A DNA stretch of 64,000 bases from Gilliamella apis (lineage in GTDB: Bacteria; Pseudomonadota; Gammaproteobacteria; Enterobacterales; Orbaceae). The notes beneath the pieces are model-generated. The model had not been told where the DNA came from and made no database searches. It saw only the letters and a list, made by a program, of their open reading frames with translations. Made by a program: the position numbers and the translations under genes. Location of the stretch: assembly GCF_002142155.1 (NCBI RefSeq), contig NZ_NASD01000010.1:1-64000 (forward strand), given 5' to 3'. Position 1 is the stretch's first letter; each line of letters opens with the position of its first letter. Below, piece after piece: positions 20,064 to 30,710 of the stretch.

Positions 20064-22037
20064 TCAAGAACGCCTTATTAGATAGATAAAGCAAGACCCA
20101 CCAATCAGTGATGCCATGACTCCTGTTGGAATTTCGTAAGGAAACATAATATTACGACCTAACCAATCAGCAGCGATCATTAATATGCTTCCAATTAGCG
20201 ATGACATGAGTAATTGACTACGGATGAAATGATAACCAATAATCCGAGTAATTAATGGTGCAAGTAGACCAATGAAACTAAGTGGTCCAATTTGTAATGT
20301 GGCTAAAGTGATTAAAATGGTCGAAACGACAATTAATAAAAAACGAGCAATATTGCTATTCATGCCTAATGCATTGCTCATATTTTCTGGCAATTCCAAC
20401 AAGCTTATTGGTCGTGAAAATATCAATAAGATAAATAAAATGAATAATGCTACTAAAAATATCACCACACTACTTAGTAGCCCACTACTGTATGTTGATC
20501 CCGATAACCATATTAATAAATATTGAATACGCGGATCGCCAGTAACTAAAAATAATTGAATCAGAGCCGTTAAAAAAGCTGCAAAAGCTATCCCCGTTAA
20601 AATCACTTTTTCTGGTTGGAATTTATTTTTAATATTAATTGCAATAATAAATAAAAAGGTCAGTAGAGCACCCAATAATCCCGGCAACCAAAGTGGCATG
20701 ATGTCATACCCCATCGCCATAACTGTGACAATAATAGCAATAGCTGCACCTGAGCTAATACCTAACAAATCAGGGCTAGCCAGAGAATTATGGGTCATGC
20801 ATTGCAGTAAAACACCACACATGCTTAACATGATTCCAGCCGAAATGGCAGTGATAATTCTTGGTAATTTAATGTTTAAAAGAGAATGATTCCAACCAGT
20901 CGATATAAAACCGTATTGTGTATTACTGATTGTTAAACTAGACCATAATAATATTAAGATTATTAATATCGCTAATATCCAGTGTCCCCTTGTTTTTATG
21001 GGCGTTAATAAATCACATCGAGTTAAAGAGTTATTATTTGATATACTAATTGTTGTAGGTAACGCTTTGAAAATTAAATAAAGCAATAAAGGTGTTCCAA
21101 TAAATGCACTGACTGTGCCGACAGGCAAATAAAACGAACAATAGAACTGGATAATAACTAAAAGACAATCTGTTAATAATAAAATTAATCCTGCTGTTGT
21201 ATATGAAAAGAGAAGCTTATGCCAGGCTTTGGTTAACTGCAATTGATTAATCATGGTAACTGCGGCTAAGCCGATAAATCCAATCATCCCAACTAAACTT
21301 AGTGTTGTAGCACATAAATAAGCGACAAACAAAATACAGACAACACGGATAACCACTACCGATACACCTAAGCTTTTTGCTTGAGTTTCACCTAATTGCA
21401 TAACTTCAAATGAGCGCAATAATAAAATCAAGATGGCAAATGCAATCAAAGAGACAATAACTATCTGTTTGACATCATGCCAACTATCTTGAATTAATGA
21501 GCCAGCTTGCCAAGCAAAAATGTTTTTAGCCGCTTCAGGATGGAATATAACTAATGCTGTGGCTAATGCTCCCAAATATAAATTTAATATCAAACCTGAC
21601 AGTAGCATCCTGATTGGTAAAAATTGATTACGATAAGACATCATAAACACAAGCAGTAAACTGGCAAGTCCACCTAAAAATGCAATCATTGCACTACTTA
21701 ACCAAAGTAATAATGATGGTATAAATAGATGAGTGCCAAGTAGGGCAATATAAGCACCGCTACTTACAGCTAACGTTGAATCAGAGGCTAAGGGATTATA
21801 AGTAACTTGCTGTAGAATGATGGTACTAATACCTAATGCCCCACCAACCAATAAAGCCATAGTAAAGCGAGGTAACCAGTTATCGACAAGAATTATACGT
21901 TTTAATACACTTACTTGAATTAAATCAACTTGCAAAAAAGGCTGATGTAACTCATGCACAATAATCCAAACGATTGCTATCATAGCAAGTAAAAAAAGAG
22001 ATAAATTAATTAAGATGATTTTCTTCAATGCCGACAT
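20064..22037 (-). CDS. fhuB: Fused ferric-hydroxamate ABC permease FhuB
   Basis: The 657-residue membrane protein is a tandem duplication of two FecCD-type permease halves (about 1-325 and 345-657), each with about ten membrane segments. GGALGISTIILQQVTYNPLASDSTL in the first half corresponds to CGVLLQCMTHNSLASPDLLGISSG in the second. Fused FhuB is typical of the hydroxamate importer FhuBCD. It begins 4 bp after fhuD. The start shares ATGTCGGC with the exporter remnant just downstream of its stop. Confidence 0.93.
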   Translation of the reverse strand: MSALKKIILINLSLFLLAMIAIVWIIVHELHQPFLQVDLIQVSVLKRIILVDNWLPRFTMALLVGGALGISTIILQQVTYNPLASDSTLAVSSGAYIALLGTHLFIPSLLLWLSSAMIAFLGGLASLLLVFMMSYRNQFLPIRMLLSGLILNLYLGALATALVIFHPEAAKNIFAWQAGSLIQDSWHDVKQIVIVSLIAFAILILLLRSFEVMQLGETQAKSLGVSVVVIRVVCILFVAYLCATTLSLVGMIGFIGLAAVTMINQLQLTKAWHKLLFSYTTAGLILLLTDCLLVIIQFYCSFYLPVGTVSAFIGTPLLLYLIFKALPTTISISNNNSLTRCDLLTPIKTRGHWILAILIILILLWSSLTISNTQYGFISTGWNHSLLNIKLPRIITAISAGIMLSMCGVLLQCMTHNSLASPDLLGISSGAAIAIIVTVMAMGYDIMPLWLPGLLGALLTFLFIIAINIKNKFQPEKVILTGIAFAAFLTALIQLFLVTGDPRIQYLLIWLSGSTYSSGLLSSVVIFLVALFILFILLIFSRPISLLELPENMSNALGMNSNIARFLLIVVSTILITLATLQIGPLSFIGLLAPLITRIIGYHFIRSQLLMSSLIGSILMIAADWLGRNIMFPYEIPTGVMASLIGGSCFIYLIRRS

Positions 22038-22041
22038 ACAA

Positions 22042-22950
22042 TCACCATGTATTCACTGTTTGCTTAGTTAAAGCGTTGGTTAATGAAGAACTAAACCGTT
22101 GCATTGAAGGTAACGCTCCAAATCCCCACACAGAGGGTAAAATATAATAATTTCCCTGCTGACTAAATGGCAACTTTTGCCATAATGAATTTTTTTCTAA
22201 TTGCTGATTAACATTAGCTGGATAAGGTTTAACAATAATAAGACTCGTATTTTTGGGTAATGTCGTTAAGTCGATTAAACTAATTTGACTAAATCCCCAT
22301 GCATTTGTCGAATGTTGCCATGCATTATCTAAATTCAATTTAGTTAATACCACACCGTATAAACTATTGGCGCCATAGATACGTAACTGATGAGAGTCAA
22401 TAAATTGCACAACTGCATAGGACTGCTTTGGTATTGTCTTTAAGCGTTGAATATTATCAGTAAACTGTTTTTCAGTCTGGCTTATCAATATCTGAGCCTG
22501 ATTAGTTCTGTTGACTAGTTGCGCTAATTTTTCTGTTGTTTGTACGATGTACGACCAACTTGTACCTTCATTTGTGTAAAAATCAATTGCAGCTAACTTT
22601 ATCGGAATAATATTTTTGGGGATCAGATTTTGTGTCCAAGTTGAATTTATCAATAGAGTGGGTTTTAAATTAGCAATTACTTCTAAATTAGGTTGTGATC
22701 TTAATCCTAAATCAACAATATTATCATTTAAGACAGGTTCACCTACCCACGTGGCATACTCTTTTGTATCACCTACTCCCACTAAAGGTGCTTGTAAAGC
22801 TAATAATGTTTCTGCGATAGTCCAATCCGTAGTGATAATTCTAGTTGGGTTATCAAATTGTGCATAATCCTGATTACTATCAGGTAAATGTATTATCCAT
22901 AAAATAGAGCTTACAATAACAAAGCTAATTAAGGTTATTTTGAACTTCAT
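22042..22950 (-). CDS. fhuD: Periplasmic siderophore-binding protein FhuD-like
   Basis: The 302-residue type III binding protein begins with a hydrophobic signal/anchor segment (about 5-22). RIITTDWTIAETLLALQAPLVGVGD and LGLRSQPNLEVIANLKPTLLI match the FhuD/FecB fold, including the first lobe and hinge helix. It would deliver ferric hydroxamates to FhuB. Its start overlaps the fhuC stop by 4 bp and its stop lies 4 bp before fhuB. Confidence 0.9.
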   Translation of the reverse strand: MKFKITLISFVIVSSILWIIHLPDSNQDYAQFDNPTRIITTDWTIAETLLALQAPLVGVGDTKEYATWVGEPVLNDNIVDLGLRSQPNLEVIANLKPTLLINSTWTQNLIPKNIIPIKLAAIDFYTNEGTSWSYIVQTTEKLAQLVNRTNQAQILISQTEKQFTDNIQRLKTIPKQSYAVVQFIDSHQLRIYGANSLYGVVLTKLNLDNAWQHSTNAWGFSQISLIDLTTLPKNTSLIIVKPYPANVNQQLEKNSLWQKLPFSQQGNYYILPSVWGFGALPSMQRFSSSLTNALTKQTVNTW

Positions 22951-23711
22951 GCTAAAGCAACCTTATGACTTCGAGTAGGATGATCAATGATCTCAAAATG
23001 AACACCATAAATTTCCCGTAAAATCGATGGCGTAATCATCTGTTTTGTCGGTAAATCATAAATTAATTGACCTTGTTTAAAAGCTAATAACTGGTCACAA
23101 AACTCACTAGCCAAATTAATATCATGAAGCACAATAATAGTCGTTATTTGATTCTTTTTGGCCAGCTGTTGAAGTAATTTCATTACTTCAATTTGATAAT
23201 TAATATCTAACGCTGAAAGAGGTTCATCAAGTAAAAGATATTGACTTTGCTGTGCTAAACACATGGATAACCAAACTCGTTGACGTTCTCCTCCTGACAA
23301 TGAGCTCAAAAAACGTTCTTTAAGATGTGCAGTATTTGTTTGTATTAATGCTTGATCAACAATTTTAAAATCTTTTTCCGTATAACGTTCAATTATGCCA
23401 TGCCATGCAAATCGCCCTAATTTAACCAGTTCTTTAACCGGCAGATTAATGTCAGTAGGCAAATATTGTGGTAAATAACTTAGTATTCTCGCAAGCTGTT
23501 TATGTGAATAGTGAGTGAGTTCTTTTTCATCTAATGTAATAACACCAGATGTTGCGGCAATTTGCTTTGCTAATAATTTAATAAATGTCGATTTGCCAGA
23601 ACCGTTATGACCAACAATACCATAGACAAGCCCTGGTTGAAATTGAGTCGTTACATGATTAACAACAAGGGTATCTTGAATTTGGTATTCAATATCTTGA
23701 GCAATAAGCAT
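22947..23711 (-). CDS. fhuC: Siderophore ABC transporter ATPase FhuC
   Basis: The 254-residue ATPase has Walker A GHNGSGKST (34-42), signature LSGGERQRVWLSMCLAQ, Walker B YLLLDEPLSALD and the H-loop IIVLHDINLA. Order and spacing match FhuC/FepC. It energises FhuB-mediated import. It lies 59 bp downstream of the MFS gene and overlaps fhuD by 4 bp. Confidence 0.93.
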   Translation of the reverse strand: MLIAQDIEYQIQDTLVVNHVTTQFQPGLVYGIVGHNGSGKSTFIKLLAKQIAATSGVITLDEKELTHYSHKQLARILSYLPQYLPTDINLPVKELVKLGRFAWHGIIERYTEKDFKIVDQALIQTNTAHLKERFLSSLSGGERQRVWLSMCLAQQSQYLLLDEPLSALDINYQIEVMKLLQQLAKKNQITTIIVLHDINLASEFCDQLLAFKQGQLIYDLPTKQMITPSILREIYGVHFEIIDHPTRSHKVALA

Positions 23712-23770
23712 ACTAATTTAATTATCCATCTAATTACACTTTAAAGTTATCCTATCTACCTATTCTGCTC

Positions 23771-24985
23771 CTATTTTCCCATTGTTCGGTTTGCATAGAA
23801 TGCATTTAAAAATGCGAGTACTATTGAGCCGATTACAACTGGAAAATAACCAAATTTTTTTGCCAGATAATAACTTAGTGATATTACGATAAATCCACAT
23901 ATAAAACTTGGCGCTGATTGAGCATTACAAGCAGTAGAACGTGCCTGTGAACTATCTGAGTTGTCCATTATGATGGCAGTAATCGCAATAGACATTAAAG
24001 GTAAACTAAAGAAGTAAAGAAAACAGGCTAAATAGACATTAAAAATATTAACATAACCTAACGAGATCGGGATGAATGCAAGTAAAGCAAACGCATGAAA
24101 AAGTAATGAATAGGTTAAACTTTGTTTCCTAGATAATCGTTTGAGGATTTTTGCAACTAATATAACAGCCACTAAGCTAACAATGGATCCAAATACTTTT
24201 AATAAAATAGCAATATCTGATAATGCCCAACCATCATCGACAAGTATTGGTGATAATAGATTATAAGCCGGTAGGAAACTAAACGGCATAAGTATCAAAA
24301 TAATTAACCAATTAATTCTACCTTTCCAGATGATAATCAGATCTTTCCAATATTGAGGATCCATATTTTCATATGTTGGCTTATTTTGACAGTAACGGTA
24401 CTCTTCAAAAAAGAAAAGTTGAATTAATGTAAATCCAATTAAAATAGCAATTAATAATAAACAACCCATCCAACCAATATAGGCATAAAGTAGTAAAATT
24501 ACTCCGCCGCCTAAAATATTACCTATCATAGAACCACTGGTTTTTATACTTGAAATAAGATAACGTTGCTGAACTAAAAAAATATTACAGGCTAATCCCG
24601 ATATGGCTAATTCTTGAGTTGCAGTCATGGTCGAAAAAATAAAAATGATGGGTAAAATGATATAAAACTGTTGTATAGGATCTAAAAAAGCTATAAATAT
24701 TAAACATACTAACATTAGCGTTAAAGAGATAAATAACCAATTGCGATAATGAGATATTCGTCTTTTTAAATATTTATCAATAACAGGTGCCCATAAAATT
24801 TTTAAACCAATTGGTAACATCATTAAAGGAATAAGACTTAACTGGTCTAACTCCATGCCATCTTTTCTTAGGATTAAAGCTAAGGCGATAGTTAAAAAGC
24901 CAATACCAACATATTCTGTAATATAAAGACTTACAAATAATAACCATACATTTTTAGGTAATTTAATTGTTGCATTGTCATTCAT
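23771..24985 (-). CDS. MFS transporter, RhtX/FptX-like siderophore permease
   Basis: The 404-residue permease has about 12 membrane segments. LPKNVWLLFVSLYITEYVG, then LMMLPIGLKILWAPVIDKY, resembles the RhtX/FptX family of inner-membrane siderophore importers, which is related to AmpG. It is the first intact gene after the Fur-regulated promoter and sits with fhuCDB. It could import a second siderophore, perhaps the ligand of the deleted receptor upstream, or release siderophore. Direction cannot be told from sequence. Confidence 0.8.
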   Translation of the reverse strand: MNDNATIKLPKNVWLLFVSLYITEYVGIGFLTIALALILRKDGMELDQLSLIPLMMLPIGLKILWAPVIDKYLKRRISHYRNWLFISLTLMLVCLIFIAFLDPIQQFYIILPIIFIFSTMTATQELAISGLACNIFLVQQRYLISSIKTSGSMIGNILGGGVILLLYAYIGWMGCLLLIAILIGFTLIQLFFFEEYRYCQNKPTYENMDPQYWKDLIIIWKGRINWLIILILMPFSFLPAYNLLSPILVDDGWALSDIAILLKVFGSIVSLVAVILVAKILKRLSRKQSLTYSLLFHAFALLAFIPISLGYVNIFNVYLACFLYFFSLPLMSIAITAIIMDNSDSSQARSTACNAQSAPSFICGFIVISLSYYLAKKFGYFPVVIGSIVLAFLNAFYANRTMGK

Positions 24986-25107
24986 TTACTAATTATCCTT
25001 TTGCAGTACCTATTTTGTGGTCATAATATTTTCATTAATACTATTTTTTAGTAGTAAAAAATAAAACAAATTTAGATTTTTCGTACATTTAATATTTAAC
25101 ATATTTA

Positions 25108-25227
25108 TTAATAGTTTATTTGTGCAGAAATACCTACTTGTCGTGGTTGCTGATAAGTTCTATATCGAGAAGATGAGGACATAAAGCACAAGCTAAATAA
25201 ACTAAATTTTGCAGTTATCTTTTTCAT
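25108..25227 (-). pseudogene. Internally deleted TonB-receptor ghost (signal peptide joined to last strand)
   Basis: A 39-codon frame begins MKKITAKFSLFSLCFMSSSS, a signal peptide, and ends YQQPRQVGISAQINY. The ending looks like the last barrel strand of a TonB-dependent receptor (aromatic, PR, alternating residues, terminal aromatic). Over 600 codons are missing in between. It sits directly behind the Fur box, where the first receptor gene of such an operon is expected. The peptide may still be translated as the operon leader. Confidence 0.6.
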
Positions 25228-25244
25228 CCGAATATACTAAAATT

Positions 25245-25263
25245 GATAATGATTTTCATTTGC
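25245..25263 (-). promoter_or_regulatory. Fur box of the siderophore operon
   Basis: The 19-mer beginning GATAATGATTTTCATT matches the Fur consensus GATAATGATAATCATTATC at 15 of 19 positions. It lies just downstream of a consensus -10 element on the minus strand, over the expected transcription start. Iron-bound Fur would repress the whole siderophore operon from here. Confidence 0.85.
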
Positions 25264-25264
25264 G

Positions 25265-25293
25265 ATCATATAGATTGGAAAATAAGCTGTCAA
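25265..25293 (-). promoter_or_regulatory. Strong sigma-70 promoter of the siderophore operon
   Basis: On the minus strand a perfect -35 TTGACA (25288-25293) is separated by exactly 17 bases from TATGAT (25265-25270), 5/6 to the -10 consensus. The Fur box follows at once. It drives the receptor ghost, the MFS gene, fhuC, fhuD, fhuB and the TonB receptor. Confidence 0.85.
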
Positions 25294-25391
25294 ATTACTG
25301 TTTAAAAAAAATCAATATTATTAAATTAACTTGATTTTATTCAGAAGGAATAACTAAAATTTATAATCAAGTTAAATGATATATAAAATAA

Positions 25392-25415
25392 AAAACCCTA
25401 GTTAAACTAGGGTTT
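25392..25415 (-). terminator. Intrinsic terminator after aspD
   Basis: AAACCCTAGTT pairs perfectly with AACTAGGGTTT around a minimal loop, with a T-rich run following on the minus strand. It ends the aspT-aspD transcript before the siderophore promoter. Confidence 0.8.
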
Positions 25416-25450
25416 GATATGTAGATAGATGAATAAATCTAAGTGATTAA

Positions 25451-27064
<1,614 letters not shown>

Positions 27065-27081
27065 TTAATTTGAGATGTCAA

Positions 27082-28782
27082 TTAAACAAAAGCAACAACT
27101 AATGGTCCTAATAACGTTAGGAAAACATTAGCTAAAGCATAGGTAATAGCAAAAGAATTGGTAGGAGTTGAGTTACCCGCTTTATTAAGTACTTCACCAA
27201 AAGCAGGATTCGCACTGCGAGAGCCAGCTAAAGCCCCGGCAAATACAGCCGAATTTTTATAACCTAGCACATACTTACCAAAATAAATACCAAGTAACAT
27301 CGGCAATAAAGTCACCACAACACCGATTAAGAATAATGAAAGACCTTGATCTTTAATCGTATTAATGGCTTGTAAACCTGAGCTTAGCCCAACCACGGCT
27401 ACGAAGCCAGCTAGACCAAAGTCTTTAAGTAATTGCACTGCTCCAGTTGGAATATTGCCAACAGTTTGATGCAAAGAGCGATACCAACCAAACAATAAAC
27501 CTGATAATAATGCACCACCACCTGCACCTAAAGTGATTGGAATATCACTGACTCGGATCACAATAAGACCAATAATAAGTCCAACAACAAGACCTAAACC
27601 ATGGAATATCCAATCAGTTTTTTCACTTTTGGTAATCGGCGCACCAATTCTGTCAACCACACGCCTTAAATCACCATCGGTACCATAAATGGTAATAACA
27701 TCACCTAACTTAAATACCATATCATTATTTAATGGCAATGGTTGTCCATCACGATGAACAGCAATTAAATAAATACCATGCTTTAATTTCATCACTTCGT
27801 CAGATGAAAGCACTTGCGTTAAATTTTGACCGACATATCGAGTATTACGCATTTCAACATCTTGGGTATTCATCACCACATCCATACCCTGTGCTGAATT
27901 CACTTCTTCACCCAATAAATCAGCTGCAGCAATCATGGCATCCCGATGACCAACAACCAAAATAATATCTTTGGCTTTTAATAAAGTTTCTGGTGCAGCT
28001 TCAATAATACGATTGCCACGTTTGATTCGCTCAATACTAATACCATTAATCACCTTTTCTAAACTTTCAACGGTTTGATTAACCTTATTAGTAATACGAT
28101 ATAAGCGACCAGTTACATCAGATAAAGCAAAGTTTTGACCACTACCTAATAAAAGCGAGCCATGTAATTGTTCTGCTTCGGCCTTAATTGCATCGTCGTT
28201 AATTTCTCGCCCCATAATTTTCGGCAAAATGTTAACACAGACAATAATCGCGCCCAGTGAACCAAATATATAAGTCACTGCATAACCAATGGTTACATTA
28301 CTTTGTAATCGGCTTAACTCTTCTGGGCTTAAGCCTAGCTGAGTTAGCGCATCAGATGCCGTACCCATAATGGCAGATTGTGTTAATCCTCCTGCAGCTA
28401 AACCAGCAGCAAGACCTTTATCTAAATTGAATAATTTGGCTAAAACTACTACCGTTACAAAACCAGCAACAGCAATAAATAATGCTAAAAAGATTTCACG
28501 TAGAGTTTTAACTCCTAATGAACGGAAGAATTGTGGTCCACTTTCGAAACCAACAGCATAGATAAATAAAGCGAAAAGCACCGCTTTAACGCCAGCATCG
28601 ACAGTAACACCAAATACACTTAATGCCACTGCTACCAATAATGAACCAGCAACACCACCTAATTGAAATTTACCAATTCGAATTCCACCAATCAAATACC
28701 CTAAGCTTAAAGAGAGAAATAAAAGTATTTCGGGTGAATGCTTAAGTCCATCTAAAATCCAATTTGAAAGCCATTGAAACAT
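27082..28782 (-). CDS. aspT: Aspartate:alanine antiporter AspT
   Basis: The roughly 566-residue protein has two blocks of membrane segments flanking two cytosolic TrkA-C (RCK_C) domains, as in the AAE transporter family. GSRSANPAFGEVLNKAG near the C-terminus and GGLTQSAIMGTASDAL in the first block are the paired family motifs. It exchanges external aspartate for internal alanine electrogenically. GAGGA precedes ATG 28782 by about 8 bases, so the upstream TTG at 28797 is not favoured. It is co-transcribed with aspD. Confidence 0.93.
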   Translation of the reverse strand: MFQWLSNWILDGLKHSPEILLFLSLSLGYLIGGIRIGKFQLGGVAGSLLVAVALSVFGVTVDAGVKAVLFALFIYAVGFESGPQFFRSLGVKTLREIFLALFIAVAGFVTVVVLAKLFNLDKGLAAGLAAGGLTQSAIMGTASDALTQLGLSPEELSRLQSNVTIGYAVTYIFGSLGAIIVCVNILPKIMGREINDDAIKAEAEQLHGSLLLGSGQNFALSDVTGRLYRITNKVNQTVESLEKVINGISIERIKRGNRIIEAAPETLLKAKDIILVVGHRDAMIAAADLLGEEVNSAQGMDVVMNTQDVEMRNTRYVGQNLTQVLSSDEVMKLKHGIYLIAVHRDGQPLPLNNDMVFKLGDVITIYGTDGDLRRVVDRIGAPITKSEKTDWIFHGLGLVVGLIIGLIVIRVSDIPITLGAGGGALLSGLLFGWYRSLHQTVGNIPTGAVQLLKDFGLAGFVAVVGLSSGLQAINTIKDQGLSLFLIGVVVTLLPMLLGIYFGKYVLGYKNSAVFAGALAGSRSANPAFGEVLNKAGNSTPTNSFAITYALANVFLTLLGPLVVAFV

Positions 28783-29011
28783 AATAATTGTCCTCAAGTG
28801 CTAAGATTTATGAAATAGAAAAAGATAGAAAAGAAAAGATTGGAACTTGAATAATATTCATACTAATTTATGAATATGGATATATTTTAAACTTCAATAC
28901 CAAGAATAGATAGTTAATTTTAACAATTAATATTATTGTCAGTAAATAACATTATATTGTCTAAAATATTAAATAGAAAAATATAATATCAACAATGAAT
29001 TCAACATAAAA

Positions 29012-29034
29012 AAGCCCAAACAAATTTTGGGCTT
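29012..29034 (-). terminator. Intrinsic terminator of the small lipoprotein gene
   Basis: AAGCCCAAA (29012-29020) pairs with TTTGGGCTT (29026-29034) around a 5-base loop. On the minus strand a run of six T follows. It lies 46 bp beyond the stop of the minus-strand lipoprotein gene. Otherwise the 28783-29079 gap shows nothing but the upstream region of aspT. Confidence 0.82.
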
Positions 29035-29079
29035 AGTCGTTCTTTCTTTGAAAATAAAAATTATTTTTAGATTAAATTT

Positions 29080-29478
29080 TTATTTAGCTCTGAAAAGACT
29101 TTCTCTAATTTTAACATCAAGATTATTTACCCAACGATTGTAATTACGATGTACTTTTCCTTTACTATCTTGCAAGTTTGGACTAACAGACACGTAATTG
29201 ATTGAGTAACTTGTTGCAGAATAAGGGATATCAACTACAATTTCAAATTTACGGTTGAATAAATGACCTCTAATTGTATTGCTATTTAAGACTTCCATTT
29301 TCCAAGTACCGAATGCTGCTTTACCTTTTGTTCCACTATCCAAAATAGCTTGTTTAACCTGTTCTTTAGTTAAACCACTAACAGGGGTAGTGATATTGTG
29401 TGGTGCTTGATATTTACCGGCACAACCAAATAATAGTGAAACTAAGAAAAATGCAGCAATATATTTAAAAAATTTCAT
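29080..29478 (-). CDS. Small lipoprotein of unknown function
   Basis: The 132-residue protein has a lipoprotein signal peptide with lipobox LLFGC (Cys19). The mature part has a KEQVKQAIL helix and then beta-type segments, ending in basic residues. I do not recognise the family. An AGGAG site lies about 7 bases before the start. It lies 26 bp downstream of the APE methyltransferase on the same strand and might be co-transcribed with it, but nothing else links it to pigment synthesis. Confidence 0.75.
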   Translation of the reverse strand: MKFFKYIAAFFLVSLLFGCAGKYQAPHNITTPVSGLTKEQVKQAILDSGTKGKAAFGTWKMEVLNSNTIRGHLFNRKFEIVVDIPYSATSYSINYVSVSPNLQDSKGKVHRNYNRWVNNLDVKIRESLFRAK

Positions 29479-29504
29479 TGTTTACTCCTTTAAGATTATT
29501 TTTA

Positions 29505-30590
29505 TTAACGTTTTTTACATATAAGTAAAGTATGACCAAATCCAAGTCCATCAATATCTTTCTCAACGTGAAAACCAGCTTCATTTAAACATTGATAAAA
29601 CACTTTAGAATGATAAAAACGACTATTACCGTTAGCTAAACAGGTAAAATAGAGAGAGGAAGCATTTAAGCTTAAAGCTCCTGCTTCAAAATTTTGACGA
29701 TCCCAAAAAAGATCCATAATACAGACTGTAGCATCATCATGCATACTACGATGGATTAATTTTAATATCTGGGTAATTTGATCCAAACTAAAGCAATCTA
29801 GAAACTGACTCATCCACCATACATCTGCTTGATTGGGTAAAATTTGAGCATCCAATAAATTAACAGAGACACCATCAATACGATCATCATAACCTGCTTG
29901 TTTGATGTTTTCGTTAGCGACAGCTATTTGTTCAGGTAAATCTAAGATTGTTACTTGAGTTTTCTCTAAATGCTTAGCACAAAAAATCGCCCATTTACCT
30001 GTGTTTCCACCAATATCATAAATATGTTTTGGTTTTAATTGAATAATATAAGGCAAAGCAGCAGGAAAAGAGTGATCCGAATAAAAATGATCGAACTCGA
30101 ACCAACTTTTTTTAGCTTGTTTTGGTAATGATTGTAATATTGGATAAATCGTTTTTCCCTCACCAAAAATTTTCAAGCCGCTTGGTTCACCCTTTTCAAG
30201 CGCTTCTTGAAGAAAAAACATGCTTTGATAGCAAATATCTTGGGAAAAATTGAGGTTAACTTCTGTCATTTTGTCATGTAATAAAAAATGACCTATTTTA
30301 CCTAAAATATAGTTTGAATCTTGTTGATAAATGACACGTATGCTAAGTGCAACATCTAACAGTAGTTCAATTGCGTAAGAAGATAAAGAAACTTTTTTAG
30401 TTAGGTCATCTAAGTTAATACCATTTTTTCCAGCCTGATCAATTTGAGATAAAATCCCATGATTTTTAATAGCGATGATTGCTTGGAATAAAATTGGTGC
30501 AAAGGCAATTTTTTGGGCTTCTGTAATTGCTTCTAATGCAGTATAAATTTCTTTATTAAATCCATACTTGCTGTTTTCTTGTTCTGTCAA
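29505..30590 (-). CDS. SAM-dependent methyltransferase of the aryl polyene cluster
   Basis: The 361-residue protein combines an N-terminal dimerisation/winged-helix region (about 15-100) with a C-terminal class I methyltransferase (motif I IYDIGGNTGKWAIFCAK, then QVTILDLPEQI). This is the small-molecule O-methyltransferase layout. It is divergent from apeC across 120 bp, and methyltransferases occur in APE clusters, where the aryl head group is methylated. The exact target, ring carbon or oxygen, cannot be told from sequence. Confidence 0.8.
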   Translation of the reverse strand: MTEQENSKYGFNKEIYTALEAITEAQKIAFAPILFQAIIAIKNHGILSQIDQAGKNGINLDDLTKKVSLSSYAIELLLDVALSIRVIYQQDSNYILGKIGHFLLHDKMTEVNLNFSQDICYQSMFFLQEALEKGEPSGLKIFGEGKTIYPILQSLPKQAKKSWFEFDHFYSDHSFPAALPYIIQLKPKHIYDIGGNTGKWAIFCAKHLEKTQVTILDLPEQIAVANENIKQAGYDDRIDGVSVNLLDAQILPNQADVWWMSQFLDCFSLDQITQILKLIHRSMHDDATVCIMDLFWDRQNFEAGALSLNASSLYFTCLANGNSRFYHSKVFYQCLNEAGFHVEKDIDGLGFGHTLLICKKR

Positions 30591-30633
30591 TCTCTTGCCT
30601 TTTTATTGTTTTACTGTATTGTATAAATTAAAT

Positions 30634-30663
30634 TTGATGTTTCTCAAGAATTATTGATTTAAT
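30634..30663 (+). promoter_or_regulatory. Possible promoter of the ape operon
   Basis: TTGATG (30634-30639), 18 bases, then TTTAAT (30658-30663) gives 4/6 and 5/6 matches. It lies in the 120-bp divergent gap upstream of apeC. AT-richness makes chance matches likely. Confidence 0.35.
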
Positions 30664-30710
30664 AATATTACAAAAAGTAACTAAGTAAAGAATTAATTAA
30701 AAACATTACT

